A stretch of DNA of 30,651 bases from assembly GCA_051005695.1 (NCBI GenBank), contig JBPCJC010000037.1, positions 1 to 30,651 on the forward strand, read 5' to 3'. Below are positions 1 to 8,058 of this stretch, in pieces. The notes under the pieces were generated by a model, which was not told the DNA's origin, ran no database searches, and worked only from the letters and a program-made list of their open reading frames with translations. The stretch is from JACCTI01 sp051005695. Lineage in GTDB: Bacteria > Verrucomicrobiota > Verrucomicrobiia > Chthoniobacterales > UBA10450. Position 1 is the first letter of the stretch, and every line of letters begins with the position of its first letter. The position numbers and the translations under genes were made by a program.

Positions 1-312
1 AACCGGCATCGCCAGCTCCCGGAAAATCGCGCGCACCGACTCGAGTTGCGCGGCCGTTCCATTGTCCGCCAAGTCGCCGCCGAGCAAACAAAAGTGCGCG
101 TCCGGCGCGGAGGCTTTCATTTGCCTAACGACTTCTACAAACCATGGCCTGCACGCCTGCGAGCTGTAATGCAGATCGTTGATCGCGATGAAGGAAAAAT
201 TTTCGCTCGGCGGCGCTTCTGCACCTCGCAACCGCCCCGGCCACAGCCCTAACGAAAGCAAAGCCCCGCCGCTGAGGCGCAGCCAATCGCGACGAGTTAG
301 CGACGAAGACAT
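1..312 (-). CDS. Metallophosphoesterase, Tat-exported, 5' part only
   Basis: Reading the minus strand from the ATG at 312-310 gives 104 codons open to the window edge, so the C-terminal part is missing. The N-terminus holds a twin-arginine signal (TRRDWLRL, residues 6-13) followed by a hydrophobic stretch, so export by the Tat system is likely. After it come two metal-binding signatures of the calcineurin-like phosphoesterase fold: INDLHY (Asp-x-His, about residue 46) and GGDLADNG (about residue 80). The family hydrolyses phosphomono- or diesters with a two-metal centre; the substrate cannot be told from this fragment. Two copies of the window-wide GCCTAACGA-type motif lie inside it, at 123-131 (encoding Val-Arg in VVRQ) and 248-255 (Ser-Leu-Gly). 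Confidence 0.85.
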   Translation of the reverse strand, partial: MSSSLTRRDWLRLSGGALLSLGLWPGRLRGAEAPPSENFSFIAINDLHYSSQACRPWFVEVVRQMKASAPDAHFCLLGGDLADNGTAAQLESVRAIFRELAMPV

Positions 313-738
313 CCCCGCACTTTACTCGCAACGATCACGGATTCCACAAGGCAAGGTTTGGCTCTTCGAATTCGCTCGCCACGTCGCAGCGTCAAGGAAA
401 AACGCGCGCAAAATGAAACTACGCATCACGTCCGGCCTCTGCCGCGCTCGTTTCGTTCTAGCTTTCGTCCCGCTGACCCTGGCCGCGTCGCCAACCATCC
501 AGTTGGTCACGGCATTTTCCGGCCGAAAGCCCTCGTGGTCCGTGGATGCTGGTGGCGACAAGCGTCGACGGCTCCGCTTTTCTCGGGCCCAGGTTTCGTC
601 AGCGAAGCAACGCTCCCGGCCGTTTGAAATCCGTGCGGGTGCGCGACACGGTAAACATCGGAGGTGCATCCGTTCGCCTTCTGCACGTCGCGGTAACCCA
701 CTAACTCCGCCAACTAGCCGCGGCCGGTCGCGTTATCA
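313..738. other. 426-base stretch without a convincing gene
   Basis: Between two minus-strand genes. The upstream signals of the phosphoesterase should lie here. A plus-strand frame opens at 413 with MKLRITSG and a hydrophobic, signal-peptide-like run, but then becomes Arg/Ser-rich and runs over the end of the RND gene. Another frame near 620-707 (VRVRDTVNIGGASV) looks more protein-like but is not joined to it. This could be the remains of a decayed secreted-protein gene or chance open frames in GC-rich DNA. No RNA gene or clear terminator was seen. Confidence 0.4.
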
Positions 739-739
739 C

Positions 740-3700
740 CTAACGAGCGCCCACCGGTAGAGGCTCTTCCACCGGAGTCGCCCCTCCTTCATCGCCGGTG
801 TGTGCTTCGTGGTGGGTGTGGCCGCTGCGGAGGAAGGGAACACGATCAAGGATGCTTTCCTGGAACCATTCCAGGGCAAGGTAGATGACCGGGGTAATGT
901 AGAGAGTAATTAACTGTGAGAGCATCAAACCGCCGACGATGACCAGGCCGAGCGGGCGCCGCGAGGCGCCGTCAGCGCCGTAGCCGAGAGCGAGCGGGAG
1001 GGCGCCCATCAAAGCAGCGAGGGTAGTCATAATGATGGGACGAAAGCGTTCGACGCTGGCTTCGTGGATGGCGTCGCGACGGTTGTAGCCTTCGTCGAGA
1101 CGGTGGAGCGCGAAGTCGACTATCATGATCCCGTTCTTCTTTACGATGCCCATGAGGAGGAAGAGGCCGATGACGGAGTAGAGCGACAAAGTGGAATGGA
1201 AGATCCACAAGGTAAGCAAGCCACCGACGACAGCCGGGAACAAGGTGGAAAGGACAGTGATCGGATGGACATAGCTCTCGTAAAGGATGCCGAGGATGAC
1301 ATACATGACGAACAAGGCGGCCAGGACGAGGTAGGGCAGGGCTTGGAAGAGTTGCTCGAGGACCAGACCTTCACCTTGTAACTCTCCCTTAACGGTGGCC
1401 GGCAAGGTTTCCGAGGCGGTTTTCTCGATCCACTTGGTGGCATCGCCTAGGGCGACATCCGGCTTGATGTCGAAGCCGAAGGTGACGCTGGTGAATTGGT
1501 TGGTGTGGTTGACCGACTGCAAACCAAGGCTCGTTGAGGCCTTGGTGATCGCGCGGATCGGGATAAGTGCTCCACCGGCGTCGGGTTTCACGTAAGCATG
1601 GCGCAAATCGTCTGGAGCTGCGCGGTCGCGGTCTTCTACTTCCACGATGACCTGGTATTGGTCGTCGGCTTCCTTGATTAAGTAGACATAGTTCTGTGAG
1701 TAAGCCGCGCGCAGGAGGCTCTCGATCTTCGCGGTGGAGACGCCGTAGATACTTGCGCGGTCGCGATCGATGTTAATGTCGAGATTGGGCGTGTTACGGA
1801 ACAGATCGGAGCGCGGCGGGGCGGCGAAGCCTGGATAGCTCTTAAACTTCTCTTCCAGCTTGTCGGCTGCGGCGTAAACCTCCGCGGGATTGATCCCGCT
1901 AAGCACATAGGTGTAGCGGCCAAAGTTGCTTCCGGTCGCGCCGATGTCGATACGCAAGGCTGGTTGCGGATTGAGGGTGGGGAAGACGCCAGGAATGCCG
2001 GCGCAGGCTTTGCGCAATTGCGCGGTGACTTCCTCGATCGGCGGGCGTTCCTTGGCGTCCTTCAGGAAGAGGACGGTGAAAACACCGGCGGTCTGGCCGC
2101 CGCGGCCGGCGATGGTGAAATATTTGTCGACCGCCGGATTCGCCTGGAGCACGGGATCGAGCTGGTCCTGTAACTTCCGTTGTTCCTGCGGCGAAGTTCC
2201 TTCTGGCATAATGAAGAAACCGCGGATGACGCCACTATCGCCGGTGGGCAGAAGGGTGAAGGGCAGCGAATTGAAGAAGACGACCAGCCCGAGCGCGCAG
2301 GCGATGAGGATGGGAATGGCCAGCCAGCCGTGATCGAGAAACCAATCGAGCGAGCGCGAATAAAAGCGCAGCACCGGATCGAAGAAGCGGGCGAAAAAGC
2401 GTTCCGTCCAGGTCTTGGAATGACCCGGTCCGCGCTCGGAGAGGATGCGCGAACACATCAAGGGAGTGAGAGTTAACGAGACCAAACCGGAAGCAAAAAT
2501 CGCGACGATGATGGTAACCGCGAACTCGCGAAATATTCTACCTAACAAACCGGGCATGAAGGCGAGCGGGATGAAGACCGCCGCGAGCGACAGAGTCATC
2601 GAAAGGATGGTGAAGGAGATTTCGCCCGCGCTATTCAAGGTCGCCTTATAAATGGACTCACCCGCTTCCGCGCGACGGACGACGTTTTCCAGGAAGACGA
2701 TCGCGTCATCGACCAAGAAGCCGACCGCGAGAGTTAGCGCCATCAGGGTTAGGTTGTTGATCGAGTAATCGAGCGCCCACATCGCGAGAAAAGTGATCAG
2801 GAGCGAAAGCGGGAGGGCGACCATCGGGATGAGGGTGTCGCTGGCGCGCCCGAGGAAAACGAAGATAACCAGAATGACGAGAACGAACGCGATCATGAGC
2901 GTGGTCCGGACGTCATCGACCGAATGCACGATGGTGGCGGAGCGATCGAAAGTCGGAATTAGCCGGATGGAACCGGGAAGCTCGCGCTGCAGTTGTGGAA
3001 CGAGCGCGCGCACTTCTTTCGCGATCTCCACCGCGTTGGCACCCGCCTGTCGCGAGACCGCGAGGACAATCGTCGAAGCTGGAGGCTGATAGCCGCGCGC
3101 AAAAAAGTGGCGCGACATCCGTTCGTCCTGCACGCCGTCGATCACTCGCGCGACATCGCGCAGGTAGACCGGCGAGTTATCTTTTCCGCGGGCGATGACC
3201 ATGTTGCGGTAGCCCTCAATGTCGCCGACCTGGCCGTTTGGCCGGAGAACGAAGGAACGATTCTTACCGTCGAACTGACCCGCGCCCGAATAGGAGGTGC
3301 CCGCGCGGATGGCGGCAGTTAGTTCGTCAAAGCTGATGTTACGCACGATGAGCGCGTCAGGGTTGACCTTGACCCGGATCGCACCTTTAACTCCGTAGAC
3401 CTGCACTTCGGAGACACCGGGCAGGATGTTGATCCGCTGCTGCACCTCAGTGGTGGCATACTTGTAAAGATCGCCATCGCTCAAGGTTTCACTCGTTAGG
3501 GCGATGTACATCACCGGCTGATCGTTCGGATTCGTCTTGGTGAACGTGGGCGGGCTGGGCAGGTCGTTAGGTAACTGGCCGCTGGCGCGTTGAATGGCCG
3601 ATTGCACGTCGGTCGCGGCGGCGTCGATTCCTTTCGAGAGTTCGAACTGGAGCGTGATTTGGGTGTTCCCTTGTGTGCTCGAACTGGTCGATAGCTCAAG

Positions 3701-4054
3701 TCCCGGGATCTGGGTGAATTGCTTCTCCAGCGGGGTGGCGACGGTGTTGGCCATCGTTTCCGGATTTGCCCCGGGATAGGAGACCTGCACCCGGATGACC
3801 GGGTAATCGACCGAAGGCAAATCGTTCACCGCGAGTTGCTGGTAGGTAAGAATGCCGAAGACGATGATCGACACCGTCAGCAGCATGGTCATGACCGGGC
3901 GCTGAATGAAGGGGCGAGAAAGCCCGGAGGAGAATTGCACCAGCTTGGCCGCGGGCGTGTTCCTGCTCTTCTCCTGCGCGCGGCCCGCCGGCATGCCTTC
4001 AGCAAGGTGGCCGTCGCGCGCCATCTCTTGATCGCTCGTTAGGCGGTCAGCCAT
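740..4054 (-). CDS. mdtC: RND multidrug efflux permease, MdtC/MdtB-like (HAE1 family)
   Basis: Inner-membrane proton/drug antiporter subunit of a tripartite efflux pump, 1104 aa (typical family members are about 1030-1040). The conserved family opening SRPFIQRPVMTMLL begins at about residue 46, so there is an N-terminal extension of about 45 residues that is polar and weakly conserved-looking. The proton-relay Asp pair is in GFLVDDAIV and the relay Lys in GIVKKNGIMIVDF. MdtB/C-type features (FFNSLPFTLLPTGDSGVI, MPEGTSPQEQ) favour this subgroup over AcrB. It is the last gene of the marR-mdtA-mdtC operon and begins 6 bases after mdtA stops. Only one permease is present, whereas E. coli has the MdtBC pair, and no outer-membrane channel is in the window. 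The extension encodes a motif copy (RLTS, 4036-4044), and the TAG stop at 742-740 lies in another copy (739-746). Confidence 0.95.
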   Translation of the reverse strand: MADRLTSDQEMARDGHLAEGMPAGRAQEKSRNTPAAKLVQFSSGLSRPFIQRPVMTMLLTVSIIVFGILTYQQLAVNDLPSVDYPVIRVQVSYPGANPETMANTVATPLEKQFTQIPGLELSTSSSTQGNTQITLQFELSKGIDAAATDVQSAIQRASGQLPNDLPSPPTFTKTNPNDQPVMYIALTSETLSDGDLYKYATTEVQQRINILPGVSEVQVYGVKGAIRVKVNPDALIVRNISFDELTAAIRAGTSYSGAGQFDGKNRSFVLRPNGQVGDIEGYRNMVIARGKDNSPVYLRDVARVIDGVQDERMSRHFFARGYQPPASTIVLAVSRQAGANAVEIAKEVRALVPQLQRELPGSIRLIPTFDRSATIVHSVDDVRTTLMIAFVLVILVIFVFLGRASDTLIPMVALPLSLLITFLAMWALDYSINNLTLMALTLAVGFLVDDAIVFLENVVRRAEAGESIYKATLNSAGEISFTILSMTLSLAAVFIPLAFMPGLLGRIFREFAVTIIVAIFASGLVSLTLTPLMCSRILSERGPGHSKTWTERFFARFFDPVLRFYSRSLDWFLDHGWLAIPILIACALGLVVFFNSLPFTLLPTGDSGVIRGFFIMPEGTSPQEQRKLQDQLDPVLQANPAVDKYFTIAGRGGQTAGVFTVLFLKDAKERPPIEEVTAQLRKACAGIPGVFPTLNPQPALRIDIGATGSNFGRYTYVLSGINPAEVYAAADKLEEKFKSYPGFAAPPRSDLFRNTPNLDINIDRDRASIYGVSTAKIESLLRAAYSQNYVYLIKEADDQYQVIVEVEDRDRAAPDDLRHAYVKPDAGGALIPIRAITKASTSLGLQSVNHTNQFTSVTFGFDIKPDVALGDATKWIEKTASETLPATVKGELQGEGLVLEQLFQALPYLVLAALFVMYVILGILYESYVHPITVLSTLFPAVVGGLLTLWIFHSTLSLYSVIGLFLLMGIVKKNGIMIVDFALHRLDEGYNRRDAIHEASVERFRPIIMTTLAALMGALPLALGYGADGASRRPLGLVIVGGLMLSQLITLYITPVIYLALEWFQESILDRVPFLRSGHTHHEAHTGDEGGATPVEEPLPVGAR

Positions 4055-4060
4055 TTTCGT

Positions 4061-5236
4061 CTAATGCTTATCCGCCGGAGCCGGCGAAGGCTTGGAGGCG
4101 TCGGTTTTTTCTTTCACTTCCACTTTCATCCCAGGCGCGAGCTGGAGCTGGCCCGCGGTAACTACGTCCTCGTCGGCATTGACGCCTTCCGTGACCACGG
4201 TGAGATCGCCCTGCGTCTGTCCTTGTTTCACCTGGCGCAAATCGAGCGTCGAATCCGGTTTAACAATGAAAACGAAAGGACCGTTTTGCCCGACCTGGAT
4301 CGCGTTGCTCGGAATGAGCTTGGCGTCTTTCAAGATGTCGAGAATCAAGCGCGCATGCACGAATTGCCCCGGCCATAAAGCGTGGTCCGGATTGGGCGTG
4401 CTTGCGCGCGCTTTCACCGTGCCGGAGCCGGGTTGAACGGCAGTCTCGATGAAATAAAGCGAACCGGTGCGCGGATCGACGTTGTCGTTTTCGGCATCCG
4501 TTTCGACCTTCACGTTTTCGCCGCCGAGATATTTTCGGACTAACGGAACATCCGGCTCGGCGACTGAGAAGTCAGTGTAAATCGGATCCAATCCCTGAAT
4601 GGTGAGCAACGCACTCGTCCCCGGGCCGACGACATTACCGACATCGACATTGCGCAATCCCGCCCGGCCATCGATCGGCGATTTAATAAAACAATGGTCG
4701 AGGTTGACCTGGGCTGCATCCACGGCCGCGGCCGCTTTTTGAGCGTTAGCCCGAGCCGTATCCAAGTCCTGGCCGGTGGTCACGTTCTTCGCCCGCAACT
4801 CTTCTTGTCGTTTAAGATTGGCCTTGTTTAATGCCGCGTCGGCTTGCGCGGACTCGAGCACAGCCTGGTAGGGCCGAGGATCGATCGTGAAAAGCAGGTC
4901 GCCCTTCTTCACATCAGCGCCGTCCTTGAAATGGCGTTCCATGATCTGGCCGCTGACCTGTGCCTGCACTTGCACGGTTTCGTAGGCCGCGAGCGTGCCC
5001 ACTTCATCGAGATAAAGCGGCACGTCTTTCGCGATCACCCTGGCGGTCGTAACGGTGCGCGGTGGCGGTTCCTTCGAGGGCTTATCTTTGCCGGTAAAGC
5101 TGCGCAATAAGAGCAGCAGCACCACTGCGCCGACTGCACCGCCAATCCAATACAGCCGCTTTCGTCCGCCGACGCGGTGTTCCAGTTTTTCGACGGCTTC
5201 GCGGGTGGCTAGGTTAGTGCGGGTTAGCGTAGTCAT
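4061..5236 (-). CDS. mdtA: Efflux membrane fusion protein (periplasmic adaptor), MdtA-like
   Basis: Adaptor that links the RND permease to an outer-membrane channel, 391 aa. Order of parts: short cytoplasmic N-terminus, one membrane anchor at about residues 29-47 (GGAVGAVVLLLLLRSF), barrel-sandwich half (VSGQIMERHFKDGADVKKGD), an alpha-helical hairpin (about 115-180, Ala/Lys/Gln-rich), the second lipoyl half (IKSPIDGRAGLRNVDVGNVV, an MdtA-type sequence), beta-barrel and membrane-proximal domains. Its ATG overlaps the TGA stop of the marR-like gene, which implies translational coupling. Expression should follow the MarR-type regulator and the operator upstream of that gene. Confidence 0.93.
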   Translation of the reverse strand: MTTLTRTNLATREAVEKLEHRVGGRKRLYWIGGAVGAVVLLLLLRSFTGKDKPSKEPPPRTVTTARVIAKDVPLYLDEVGTLAAYETVQVQAQVSGQIMERHFKDGADVKKGDLLFTIDPRPYQAVLESAQADAALNKANLKRQEELRAKNVTTGQDLDTARANAQKAAAAVDAAQVNLDHCFIKSPIDGRAGLRNVDVGNVVGPGTSALLTIQGLDPIYTDFSVAEPDVPLVRKYLGGENVKVETDAENDNVDPRTGSLYFIETAVQPGSGTVKARASTPNPDHALWPGQFVHARLILDILKDAKLIPSNAIQVGQNGPFVFIVKPDSTLDLRQVKQGQTQGDLTVVTEGVNADEDVVTAGQLQLAPGMKVEVKEKTDASKPSPAPADKH

Positions 5237-5718
5237 CGGGCGCGTTCCTTTTTCTTTACGCTAACGAGACCATTGCCGGTGCCGGCCTCGTCCTGTTCCG
5301 CGCGTTTCCGGATTTGCCCGAGGACGCGGATGCAAACTTCGAGATCATCGGGCGGAACGTCCTGGACTAACTCGTTTCGCAGGACATGCGCGGTGCTAAA
5401 CATTTCAGCAAGCACAGTTTTCGAGCGACGCTGAAGATGGACAATCTTGCACCGCCGATCGTCCGGAGATTCACGGCGCTTAATCCAACCATCGCTCTCC
5501 AAACGGTTGAGCAACCCGACCAGCGTCGGCTCTTCGATGCCCATTCGGTCCGCGATTTCTTTTTGCGTAAGCTTGTCCCCGCCGCGGGAAAGATTCATCA
5601 GCGTGCGCCACTTGCCCTGGCTCAAACCCAGGGGACGCAGCCGCTGATCGAGCCGTGTCCGCCAGGCGCGCGCGGTGCCGAAAAGCACGATGCCGAATTC
5701 ATCGATCGCGGTGGACAT
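5233..5718 (-). CDS. MarR-family transcriptional regulator
   Basis: 161-aa dimeric winged-helix regulator. The helix-turn-helix is visible at about residues 35-75 (LTQKEIADRMGIEEPTLVGLLNRLE), and the wing carries the family's D-x-R signature (SPDDRRCKIVHL). It is the first gene of an operon with an RND efflux pump, the usual arrangement for a repressor that senses a pump substrate and represses its own operon. A perfect 9-bp inverted repeat lies only 6 bases upstream of the ATG, so there is little room for a ribosome binding site; a short-leader or nearly leaderless message is possible. The inducing ligand cannot be inferred. Confidence 0.93.
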   Translation of the reverse strand: MSTAIDEFGIVLFGTARAWRTRLDQRLRPLGLSQGKWRTLMNLSRGGDKLTQKEIADRMGIEEPTLVGLLNRLESDGWIKRRESPDDRRCKIVHLQRRSKTVLAEMFSTAHVLRNELVQDVPPDDLEVCIRVLGQIRKRAEQDEAGTGNGLVSVKKKERAR

Positions 5719-5724
5719 GAAACT

Positions 5725-5744
5725 TTAGTTAGCGTGCTAACTAA
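5725..5744 (-). promoter_or_regulatory. Probable MarR operator (perfect inverted repeat)
   Basis: TTAGTTAGC, 2-base spacer GT, then GCTAACTAA: a perfect 9+9 inverted repeat just upstream of the marR-like ATG. Length and symmetry fit a winged-helix dimer site. It overlaps the probable -10 element, so binding would block RNA polymerase. It shares TTAG/CTAA with the window-wide motif but is a different sequence. Confidence 0.8.
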
Positions 5745-5768
5745 CAGCGCAGGCGCGCGGCTTGTCAA
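5739..5768 (-). promoter_or_regulatory. Probable sigma-70-type promoter of the marR-mdtA-mdtC operon
   Basis: On the minus strand a perfect -35 hexamer TTGACA lies at 5768-5763. After an 18-base spacer comes TTAGTT (5744-5739) as a weak -10, which is the distal half of the inverted-repeat operator. The -35 overlaps the stop codon of the preceding glycosyltransferase gene. The placement is inferred from spacing only. Confidence 0.5.
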
Positions 5769-7228
5769 CGGCCGGGAATTGGCACGCTTTCGTTCCCCTC
5801 GCCCACCTGTAGCACGACCACTTCCTTGCCGCGGTAATCTTTAAAGGCGAGCAGGCGATGCGCCTGCCGCGGCTGCCAGTGCGCGCTCGCGATCGCTTCC
5901 GGCTCGCGCGCTTTTTGCACTAATAGATAGCGGGCATTCGCCGGCACCTCGGTGACTTGATCGACGTAGGCGATCGGATCGCGAACATAAAAAAGGAACG
6001 GCTGATAATCCGGATCGACCGCATACAAGAGCGCGCCCGGCGTCAGTGCGGCATTGATCTGCGCAGCCATCGGCCGGGTTTTTTCGCGGCCTTTCAAGGC
6101 GGGCATAAACGCGAAGGCGTAGAGCGCGATCACGAAACAGGAGAGCGCGGTCACGAGCGCGGGCCAGCGCAGCGCAGCCGGCAAAGCGGCCGGGCGTTGC
6201 AAGTTTAACCAGGGCGCGATTTCAAACCGATCGGCCGTAAGCAGCATCGCCACCAGCCAGACCGCCGGCGCGAGCAACGGCATCGTGTAACGCGCCAGCG
6301 ATCCCGGAAGAAGATTCACCCCGAGAAAAGAAAGCGCGATGCCCCAGAGCAATCCACGGGCGATCGCGCCCGTGCGCGGATCGGCAAAGTGCGCGCGGTT
6401 TGCGAAGAAGAGGAGCAACGTCCAGGGCAGGAAATAACCGAGGCCGCGCGGAATATTCAGCAGCCAGCCGCGGAAATGAAAATCTTCCCCGGACAGGCGC
6501 CCGGAAAATTGCCGCGACCAAATGTGGGCCACGTCGCCGCCTTGCATCATGAGCAAACAAGGAATCGCCCACGCCGCGAAAATTCCGAGCATGACGAGAA
6601 TGCCTAACAAGTGCTGTGAGCTGGCGAGGGCGCGCAGTTGTTTCGTTTTCCAAAGAACACCGACGACGACGGCGTAGAAGAAAACCAGGTGCACCGGCCC
6701 TTTGGCTAGCCAGCCGAGACCGAGAAAAATCCACGGGACAATCCAGGTTAACCAAGGGCTTCGTTTATCCCAAAACCAGCTCAGCCAGCAAACGATCGCC
6801 AGCCCGCAGAGGGAGGCGTAGAGCGCTTCGATTTCGATCAATCGACCTTTCTCGAGCACCCCCAGATTGGTCATCCAAACGAGCGCGCCGGCAAGCGAGC
6901 CCACGGCGCCGAGGCTTCCGCGGGCGATGAGGACAAAAGCGAGCGCGACCGCTAAAACGCAAAGCGCGGAAGGCAACCGCGCGGCCCATTCATCACGCCG
7001 GCCGAAGAGCTTGAAGGATCCGGCGACGAGCCAATTCACCAGCGGCGGTTTGCGAAAGTACGGTTCGCTGCCGACTTGCGGGACAAGGTAGTTGCCGGTG
7101 TGGAGCATGCTCACCGCGGGCAGAATTCGCCGGCCTTCTTCGCCTTTGATTTCGAGCGTGCCCAGTCCCGGGAGATAGATCGCCACCCAGGCCGCGACGA
7201 CGATGAGAAGCGATAACCGGCGCGGCAT
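5765..7228 (-). CDS. ArnT-like membrane glycosyltransferase (GT39/GT83 type)
   Basis: 487-aa polytopic membrane protein of the ArnT/PMT-like glycosyltransferase group, which moves a sugar from a polyprenyl-phosphate donor to an acceptor on the periplasmic face. The N-terminal membrane helix (LIVVAAWVAIYLPGLG) is followed by the first periplasmic loop with the acidic pair in EIKGEEGRRI and the family block YFRKPPLVNWLV. About ten hydrophobic segments follow (for example LLGILVMLGIFAAWAIPCLL), then a soluble C-terminal domain of about 90 residues. Acceptor unknown; lipid A or another envelope glycan is plausible. A decayed paralogue lies directly upstream (7277-7928). Its stop is 46 bases before the marR-like gene on the same strand, and no terminator was seen between them. 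Confidence 0.88.
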   Translation of the reverse strand: MPRRLSLLIVVAAWVAIYLPGLGTLEIKGEEGRRILPAVSMLHTGNYLVPQVGSEPYFRKPPLVNWLVAGSFKLFGRRDEWAARLPSALCVLAVALAFVLIARGSLGAVGSLAGALVWMTNLGVLEKGRLIEIEALYASLCGLAIVCWLSWFWDKRSPWLTWIVPWIFLGLGWLAKGPVHLVFFYAVVVGVLWKTKQLRALASSQHLLGILVMLGIFAAWAIPCLLMMQGGDVAHIWSRQFSGRLSGEDFHFRGWLLNIPRGLGYFLPWTLLLFFANRAHFADPRTGAIARGLLWGIALSFLGVNLLPGSLARYTMPLLAPAVWLVAMLLTADRFEIAPWLNLQRPAALPAALRWPALVTALSCFVIALYAFAFMPALKGREKTRPMAAQINAALTPGALLYAVDPDYQPFLFYVRDPIAYVDQVTEVPANARYLLVQKAREPEAIASAHWQPRQAHRLLAFKDYRGKEVVVLQVGEGNESVPIPGR

Positions 7229-7276
7229 GGATGACTGTTGCGAGAGCGGGGGAAGTTGAAAAGCGATTCTTCCGAT

Positions 7277-7928
7277 TCAGGCCGAATGAAGGGAGCAATC
7301 GGACTGGTAAAAAATAAGCCACGCCCAAAGCAAAGTTGAGCGCCCAGTGTTGAAGTCGATCTCATCGCCGGTGAAACGGCTGGCCACCTCCGCGCTCCAA
7401 GTGCGAGCCAAATTCTGGGAGTGAAGTGCGATCGAGTACCGAACTGCCCATGACGCAAAAATCGCGAGCATGACAAAAATTCCGAGGAGACGCGCCGGAT
7501 GTCGCAGCTCGCGCAGTCTTCCAGTTACCAAAGATCGCGACCAGCTCAGCCACGGCGAACGCTGGCTACGCCACCCATGCAGCCAGCTCAAAAACGCGCA
7601 GGAAAAGAGCGCCACATAGACGGCTTCGATCTCAATCGTGCGGCCTTTCTCGATCATCCACACACTCGTTAGGCAAGCGAGCGCCGCGCCTAACGAACCG
7701 CGGCGGCTTGCGCAGGAAAGGTTCGCCGGCGATCCGCGGCACCAGAAAATCGCCGGTCGCGAGCATCTCCACCGCCGGCATAACGCGCTTCGGTTCCTCG
7801 CTGTGCAAGCCGGTAGCGCCGAGCCACGGAAGGTAAATCGCCGCCCAAAGCGCGAGGACAAGGAGCAGGCGAAAGCGCAATCGCCGATTCTCCTCCGCGC
7901 ACTGCGTCGCCAAGTTTTTGTGCGCCAC
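7277..7928 (-). pseudogene. Decayed tandem copy of the ArnT-like glycosyltransferase
   Basis: The minus strand begins well at ATG 7928: LALWAAIYLPWLGATGLHSE, then PAVEMLATGDFLVPRIAGEP and FLRKPP, closely matching the intact neighbour at 5765-7228. The frame is then lost near 7710. Homology resumes in another frame with SLGAALACLTSVWMIEKGRT and IEIEAVYVALFSCAFLSWLH. Compared with the intact gene, about 40 residues after FLRKPP and a further block after SQRSPWLSW are missing, and the whole second half of the protein is absent. The last recognisable part is SRFTGDEIDFNTGRS. This is a duplicated gene broken by deletions and a frameshift. Two motif copies in inverted orientation (7666-7674 and 7688-7696) sit next to the frame break. 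Confidence 0.85.
7666..7696. repeat. Inverted pair of GCCTAACGA motifs in the pseudogene
   Basis: TCGTTAGGC at 7666-7674 and GCCTAACGA at 7688-7696, separated by 13 bases: a perfect 9-bp inverted repeat able to form a hairpin. It lies near the point where the duplicated glycosyltransferase loses its frame. Confidence 0.85.
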
Positions 7929-8009
7929 GCGTTGCGCGCATCGGCCGATTCACAACTTGACGAAAGCCCGCGGAAATCTAAGTTAACGACCTAGTCCGCG
8001 GTGGATTGG

Positions 8010-8036
8010 AGTGGGAGCTGGTGTCCCACTCTTTTT
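8010..8036 (+). promoter_or_regulatory. Hairpin plus T-run in the nusA leader (possible attenuator)
   Basis: Perfect stem AGTGGGA (8010-8016) / TCCCACT (8024-8030) with a 7-base loop GCTGGTG, followed by CTTTTT. This has the form of an intrinsic terminator and sits 22 bases before the nusA start codon. Because it precedes a gene for a termination/antitermination factor, leader attenuation is a reasonable inference, but it could simply end upstream transcription. Confidence 0.65.
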
Positions 8037-8058
8037 CGTCTCCGGGCTCGATGCTTTT

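Noticed and set aside
413..760. Possible small secreted protein starting MKLRITSG
   Set aside because: The signal-like start is followed by Arg/Ser-rich sequence without domain features, and the frame runs into the end of the RND gene. Kept only as a comment on the gene-free stretch.
2700..2765. GTTAGG-containing stretches in the RND gene (near 2750) as further motif copies
   Set aside because: They match only 5-6 bases of the 9-mer and were not counted.
5725..5744. MarR operator as another copy of the dispersed motif
   Set aside because: It contains GCTAACTAA, not GCCTAACGA; the resemblance is limited to CTAA/TTAG, and its symmetry and promoter position explain it as an operator.
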